NCBI GenBank assembly: GCA_002897115.2
Contig: BCIH01000008.1
Span: 347,372-411,371, forward strand
DNA: 64,000 nt
Direction of reading: 5' to 3'
From: Prototheca cutis
Taxonomy: Eukaryota; Chlorophyta; Trebouxiophyceae; Chlorellales; Chlorellaceae
A program made the position numbers and the translations under genes. Under the pieces are notes generated by a model that worked only from the letters and a program-made list of their open reading frames with translations, was not told where the DNA came from and made no database searches. Position 1 is the first letter of the stretch; the number at the start of each line of letters is the position of its first letter. Positions 58,618 through 64,000 of this stretch are shown in pieces.

Positions 58618-60784
58618 ATGAGCCTGGCCTTCGATGAATATGGGCGGCCCTTCATCATCATCAGGGTAGGTGACATGGAAGTTCCGTGATCAAAATTGCA
58701 TGTGCGCCAGGCGAAACGGAGGTGGGCTGCGCTCCCCGGACCGACCGTGCGCCGCTTGATCACCTTTTGCCTGGTCGCAGGAGCAGGAGAAGCAGACCCG
58801 GGTGAAGGGCGTGGAGGCTGTCAAGGCCAACATCCAGGCGGCCAAGGCGGTCAGCAGGGTGTTGCGCACGTCCCTGGGCCCCAAAGGCATGGACAAGATG
58901 CTGCAAGGCCCCGACGGCGACATCGTGATCACCAACGACGGCGCCACCATCCTGGATCAAATGGAGGTGGAGAACCAGGTGGGCAAGCTCCTGGTAGAGC
59001 TGAGTAAGTCCCAGGACCAAGAGATTGGCGACGGCACCACCGGCGTCACCGTGCTGGCGGGCAGCCTCCTGGAACAAGCCGAAGACCTCCTGGACCGAGG
59101 CATCCACCCGCTCAGGTATTCATCTGTTGGGGGTTCGATTTGGGAGGGGATGGGCGGGAAGTGTGTGGGTTCTCCGCAGCGGGGGAGAGGTGGGATGAGT
59201 CCAGGCCCAGGATCGATGCCTTGTCCCAGGAAACGCACAGCATAGCACTGACCCTGTCGCACCCAAACCATGCCCACCACAGGATCGCGGATGGCTACGA
59301 AATGGCCTGCAAGGTGGCGCTGGAGGAGCTGGACCGCATCGCTACTAGCTTTGACTTTGGCACGGGCTCCAAGGAAGATCTGGAGCCCCTCATCAAGACC
59401 TGCATGACCACCCTCAGCTCCAAGATGTGAGACTTTGCATAGTGTTTTGAGGGAGGATGGATGGAAGAGATGAGACCATTCAAGTAGACGATTTTGACGG
59501 TTTTCAACGGCAATCCTCCCGCACTAACCCCCCCCCCCCCCTTTGTCGTTACGCACACAGTGTGGGCCGGCACAAGCGCGAACTGGCAGAAATGTGCGTG
59601 GAAGCTGTGCTCAAGGTGGCCGACCTGGAGCGCCGCGATGTCAACCTCGACCTCATCAAGGTCTGCTGTTTATTTATGCCTGGAGAGTGGGGACTAGCCT
59701 CTATTCCAAATCACACACCACCTTCCAAATTCACTGCCAAGGTCCACGCCAAACCCACATTACATAACCCCCATTCAAACCCTAACAACAGTTGGACGGC
59801 AAGGTTGGTGGTCGGCTGGAGGAGTCTCGGCTTGTGGACGGCGTGCTGCTGGACAAGGACATGAGTCACCCCCAGATGGCCAAGTCCCTGACCGACGTGA
59901 AGATTGCGATCCTGACATGTCCCTTTGAGCCCCCAAAGCCCAAGACCAAGCACAAGCTGGACATAGACAGCGCCGAAAAGTACGAGGCGCTGCGTGCCGC
60001 GGAGCGTGCCTACTTCCGTGACATGGTGGCGGCGTGCAAGGCCGCCGGCGCGACGCTTGTGGTCTGCCAGTGGGGTTTTGACGACGAGGCCAACTCGCTG
60101 CTCGCGGCCGAGGGCCTCGCGGCCGTGCGCTGGGTGGGCGGGCAGGAAATCGAGCTCCTCGCGCTGGCCACAGGCGCACGCATCGTGCCGCGGTTCTCGG
60201 AGCTGTCGGCCGACAAGCTGGGCCGCGCAGCGCGCGTAGAGGAGCTGGCGTTCGGCACGACGCGCGACCGCATGCTGCTGGTCGAGGGGTGCCCGGGGTC
60301 GCGCGCGGTGACGCTCATCCTGCGCGGCGGGAACAAGATGGTGCTGGAGGAAACACGGCGCAGCCTGCATGACGCCCTGTGCGTCGCTCGCAACCTCGTC
60401 CGCGACAATGCCGTGGTGTACGGCGGTGGCGCCCCGGAGATTGCTGCGGGCCTCGCCGTCGCCGCCGCCGCCGAGCGCGTCGCGGGGGTCGAGCAGTACG
60501 CCATGCGGGCCTTTGCCGATGCCCTGGACGTTGTGCCCCTGGCCCTCGCCGAAAACTCGGGGCTGGCCCCCATCGCCAGCCTCGCAGAGGTCAAGACGCG
60601 CCAGCTGGCGGAAGGGAACCCGCGTCTGGGCATCGACTGCGTGGGGGCGGGGACAAACGACATGCGCGAGCAGGCCGTCATCGAGGCGTTGATCGGCAAG
60701 AGACAGCAGCTCCAACTGGCAACCCAGGTCTGCAAGATGATCCTCAAGATCGATGATGTCATCAAGCCCAGCGAGTACGCCTGA
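58618..60784 (+). CDS. CCT5: chaperonin CCT/TRiC subunit epsilon
   Basis: Five exons: 58618-58665, 58781-59115, 59283-59426, 59561-59660, 59792-60784; 539 residues, the family length. It begins [19 protein letters not shown], which is typical of the epsilon subunit. ATP-site motifs: [29 protein letters not shown], and in the last exon GGGAPE and the end [12 protein letters not shown]. The apical domain contains [11 protein letters not shown], as in CCT5. CCT folds actin and tubulin in the cytosol, so it fits functionally with MOR1 though it is not near it. The exon 4 acceptor follows a run of 12 C at 59529-59540. It is convergent with NECAP. Confidence 0.95.
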
Positions 60785-61280
60785 GGGAATCACCATCGAT
60801 GCCGGTGGAGGAGGGGAGGACCATGGTGCCAGGGTGGCGAGATGCCCCAAAACCCCCTGGGGGTGATGTCCCGCCAGCGAGTTTGACCACCTCGCCGCCG
60901 GGCCAGGTTCCGACACTCTCACGGGCTGAGCAGGCGGCTGAAACCTCCCATGAAAAGGGACAGCAGGGGAGGACTTGGGCCCCGTGGCTACTGCATGTCC
61001 TGATTGGTGTGTTGTCCAGTAATCTTCCAAATCGACCACCATGGATTGCTGTGCTCGAGAGCCTTCCCCCCACCCCCCCAAGTGCTCAGCTGGTCTCAAA
61101 GTTGATGCTCTTTTTCATAGTGCCACCCAGCCGTCCTCAATGTCCCGTGAACCCTGGTGCTGCAGCGCAACAACCACACTGTCTGAAAGAAAGGAAACAG
61201 CCATGGCCACGTGAACCTGCTGATGCATGACAGCAGAGCAAATCACCGCACTCATTTGTCTGTCATGAAAGGTGGTAAGC

Positions 61281-62484
61281 TCAGTCAAAAGTCGCCCAGC
61301 CGACGTTCTCTGCTGGCGGCGGCGGACCAGGGGCAGCCGCCGGCCGGGCCGCCGCTGCGGCGGCTGTCACAGGGGGTGGGGCCAGCGACCAGGGCTGCTC
61401 CCCGCCGGGCGCAGGTGGTGGGGGGATCATGCCACTCGACCCCACGCTCGTCCCCGATGACAGGCGGGACAGGAAGCCGGTGCCGGCCTTGGGACCAGTC
61501 TCATCCTTTTTCTTGACTTCCAGCCTGCACAGGTGGTGTGGGTGGGTGGGTGAGTGGGAGGGGGAGGGGATTGTGCATGTGACTAGGCAAGGACCAGCCA
61601 CGTTTGCTCGAAGCACGGCAACGCATTCTCAACCACAGATGGGGCAAGGAGGCACAGACCCGCTGCTTCCAACCCTCTGCCCATGCTCTTCCCCCTTAGT
61701 CATCCCTGGGCAACACCCGACCAACAGACCCCGAACAAAAAGCACACCTCATCGTGGCGCCGGCTTCGAGGGCCAGATCCTGCTTCTGGTAAAGAGCAGC
61801 GGCTTCAGGGAGTGCTTTGGCCGCAGCCGCCGCTCGGTCGCTGGACGTGCCGATTTCCTTCAGCGCCTCTGCCCGCTGCAGTTGCTTCTCGTGGTCACTC
61901 TGTGGGTGTGGGGGTGTGCGAGATGGCGCCTCTGTCCACGGGATGATCAACGTTCCATGCGCGGGACAGGCCCTGTATGCAGCCCAACCTTCCCGGGGCA
62001 CGCCGCATGCCGGCCAAACCCCACTGCGGCCTCACCAGGGTCACTGAGAAGTCGAATGCAGTGGGGCGTTCGGAAAAGTTGATGCCAACAAATGCATGGC
62101 GTTTTGTCTCTGCATCCTCCAGCCGCAGCACAAAGTTGCGGGAGGAGTCGGCGGCCGGCTCCACCGCAATGCGCAGTTGGCCACGCGGCACGGGGCAGCA
62201 AGCAAACAGGTTTCCTCTGTACATGGTTTGAGGCGGTGCACGTGATGGATCTTGATACAGGGTGCATCACCGCAAAAGGGTGCCCCCGCCCACACTTACG
62301 TTTGCGCGTCTTCCAGGCGGACCTGCAGGTCCTCCCCCGTGGCCACGACGCGGCACCGGGCGGTGAAGATCTTGTCGTCCACCCGCCACTCCCCAGACTT
62401 GTGGCCGCCTGCCGCTGATCGAGGGGGGATGCGATAGACATCCACCTCCCTGCACGTAAACAGGACGCGCTCCATGCCGTCCAT
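61281..62484 (-). CDS. NECAP-like adaptin-ear-binding coat protein
   Basis: Four exons: 62300-62484, 62036-62216, 61748-61899, 61281-61524; 253 residues. The PH-like NECAP domain is clear: ERVLFTCREVDVYRIPPR, GEWRVDDKIFTARCRVV, LRLEDAETKRHAFVGINFSE, and AFDFSVTLSDHEKQ. The tail is Pro/Ala-rich and ends GWATFD, close to the WxxF-type AP-2 ear-binding motif at the end of NECAP1. It takes part in clathrin-coated vesicle formation with AP-2. The first Met at 62484 is followed by a second (MERV) three codons later; both are possible. Its partner pathway is also represented by TPLATE at the left edge. Confidence 0.9.
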
Positions 62485-63397
62485 GGCCACGGCAGGCGAC
62501 CGTCGCACGAGTCAGATCACTTTCGACACGGTTCAAGACCCGCACGCATGGAACATGCACCCGTTGTCCGTGCAGTACAAAAAATATGACGTGACTGAAC
62601 AGTCAGGAGGAGAGACCTCATGCCCCTTTGGGCAAGCCGACGCGCTGCAATCCGGTCCTGCCTGTGTCCACCCGGGGAAGGGAGCGTCGCGGATCCCACC
62701 GGATCCACCTCTTGGCGACGAGAGAGCCTGTTTGACAGTGGTTGGTCCCAAATGTTTTCCTTCAACCCCCAGGGGAACATATTCTTCTTATATCTGAACG
62801 CATGTTACATCCACACGCGGAACGAAAATGAATTTGCATCTCACAGAATTGAAAGGTACCATTGGAGAGGGCAACGTGAGGTTGGATTCCGGGAACATGC
62901 CGTTATTCGTTCCAAACATGTCTGAAGATGCCTGGTCTCCGGAGCAGTGGCCATGCCTGGTGCAGTGGCAGGGATGAGAAAGCCAAACGGAGCAAGGTTT
63001 TGGAGGCAGGGCCTACCAACGCGCCGCAGGGAGGGAGGGGGGCACACCATTTCATTTCATCAAGCCCATCAAAATTCGACAAGGTTGCAACATCTGCAAT
63101 CGGCCCGATTGGGTTTTCCCATCACAAGACGATGGGTGGATGAGGTTCGGATTGGATTGGGTGCCAAGGGCGGCAGGAGTCCAAGATGGACGGTTTATGG
63201 AAAACGATCACAGAATCAACTCCTCTTGAGACTCTCTTGAGGAGTTCAGATGCATCGGTGCGTGGAAGCAAAATGACGCATAGTACATGCAAGAATACAT
63301 AAGAGCATATGTGGTGGCAAAACATATTAAAATCCCTCATCGAGCACTCCATGGAATGACTCCGGCGCTAACAGCTCTGGAACTGATAGCCCGGGGC
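62485..63397. other. intergenic region upstream of NECAP
   Basis: About 0.9 kb between the NECAP start and the transporter stop, both on the minus strand. It should hold the NECAP promoter and the transporter 3' UTR. No convincing coding frame or repeat was seen. Confidence 0.5.
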
Positions 63398-64000
63398 TCA
63401 TACCATGGGCTTCTTGAGGTCGCCCTCACCGTTGGTGGCAGCGCGCTGGGCGGCGGCAGCGTTGCGCGAGGCCGTGCGCGTGGCGTCGCGCTCGATGATA
63501 TCCAGGGCGCTGGGGCCCATGAACTTGGACCAGAGGCCGTGGCGGGCAAACATGACCGGCACGCGCTCCACGGGCACGCCCTTGGTCTCGGGGATCAGCC
63601 AGTAGGCAAACGCCGTCATGACGATGATCCAGCCCGCGAAGAAGAGGAACACGCCCCACTTCATGGCGCACAGCATGGACAGGAAGGACTGGCCGATGAC
63701 AAAGGAGAACAGGAAGTTGGCGGCCACGGCGATGGACATGCCAGCGGCACGCGTCTCCAGGGTGTGGATCTCGGAGGGCACCAGCCAGCCCATGGGGCCC
63801 CAGGACCAGGCAAAGGAGGAGATGTAGACGCAGATGACCACCAGCACGCCGATGGCAGTGCCGGATGGCAGCTTGCCGTCGTCGTACTTGCCAAACTGGG
63901 TGGCCAGCACGACGCCGACCACCACCTGGGAGANGAACATCTGNNNNCCGGCCTCNANCAGGAAGAAGCGGCGGCCAAACTTGTCCACNAGCAGCACCGC
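63398..64000 (-). CDS. sugar/H+ symporter, C-terminal part (runs off right edge)
   Basis: About 200 C-terminal residues of a major facilitator of the sugar-porter group are visible, with the stop at 63398. DKFGRR is the loop motif before helix 9. Four membrane helices follow (GVLVVICVYISSFAWSWGPM, IAVAANFLFSFVIGQSFL, GVFLFFAGWIIVMTAFAYWL). WGPMGWLVPSEI and PETKGVPVERVP are the classical sugar-porter signatures. The family includes the Chlorella HUP hexose/H+ symporters, so hexose uptake at the plasma membrane is the likely role. Seven or more bases are N between 63934 and 63989, so the first 25 visible residues are uncertain. No intron is seen in this part. Confidence 0.85.
   Translation of the reverse strand, partial: AVLXVDKFGRRFFLXEAXXQMFXSQVVVGVVLATQFGKYDDGKLPSGTAIGVLVVICVYISSFAWSWGPMGWLVPSEIHTLETRAAGMSIAVAANFLFSFVIGQSFLSMLCAMKWGVFLFFAGWIIVMTAFAYWLIPETKGVPVERVPVMFARHGLWSKFMGPSALDIIERDATRTASRNAAAAQRAATNGEGDLKKPMV

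Overview
The window is nuclear DNA of a green alga, most likely a trebouxiophyte of the Chlorella type. Coding exons are very GC-rich, and almost every gene is split by short introns (about 50-400 bases, more than 100 in 64 kb). Several products point to Viridiplantae: a TPLATE endocytic subunit, a MOR1-type microtubule polymerase and an organellar IF-3. A hexose/H+ symporter-like protein at the right edge fits Chlorella relatives. No rRNA, tRNA, CRISPR array, operon or virus-like gene was seen. Exon models were built by hand: family motifs gave the reading frame, then GT-AG (a few GC-AG) sites that keep the frame were chosen.

Layout, left to right: TPLATE N-terminal part (-, cut by the edge); NDUFAF8-like twin-CX9C protein (-); GLE1 (-); POLD3 (+); epoxide hydrolase (-); ZNHIT3-like protein (+); a 60-residue unknown (-); BAR-domain protein (-); THOC1 (+); TypA/BipA GTPase (-); FKBP isomerase (-); NOPCHAP1-like protein (+); a large inverted repeat; mitochondrial carrier (+); organellar IF-3 (-); NOG1 (+); UPF1-like helicase (+); CFIm68-like RRM protein (-); MOR1/XMAP215 (+, about 11 kb, 25 exons); a possible coiled-coil gene (-); FIS1 (-); biotin protein ligase (+); Alba-domain protein (-); CCT epsilon (+); NECAP (-); hexose transporter C-terminus (-, cut by the edge).

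The genes are housekeeping genes of unrelated pathways, in mixed orientation, with divergent promoters of 0.35-1.4 kb and tight convergent 3' ends. Some functional pairs occur without being adjacent: TPLATE, NECAP and perhaps the BAR protein (endocytosis); GLE1, THOC1 and the CFIm68-like protein (mRNA 3' processing and export); ZNHIT3 and NOPCHAP1 (box C/D snoRNP assembly) with NOG1 (60S biogenesis); MOR1 and CCT epsilon (tubulin); IF-3 and TypA (organellar translation).

Non-coding structure: CA/GT microsatellites and poly-C/poly-G runs sit in introns, often directly before 3' splice sites; several poly-G runs carry N bases and are assembly weak points. TGTAA-type poly(A) signals follow several stops. 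No complete new multi-gene system was found. The most unusual items are the foldback inverted repeat at 25532-26150, the 60-residue gene overlapping ZNHIT3 antisense, the ZNHIT3 homolog without a visible zinc finger, and the unresolved coiled-coil locus at 51.2-52.4 kb.
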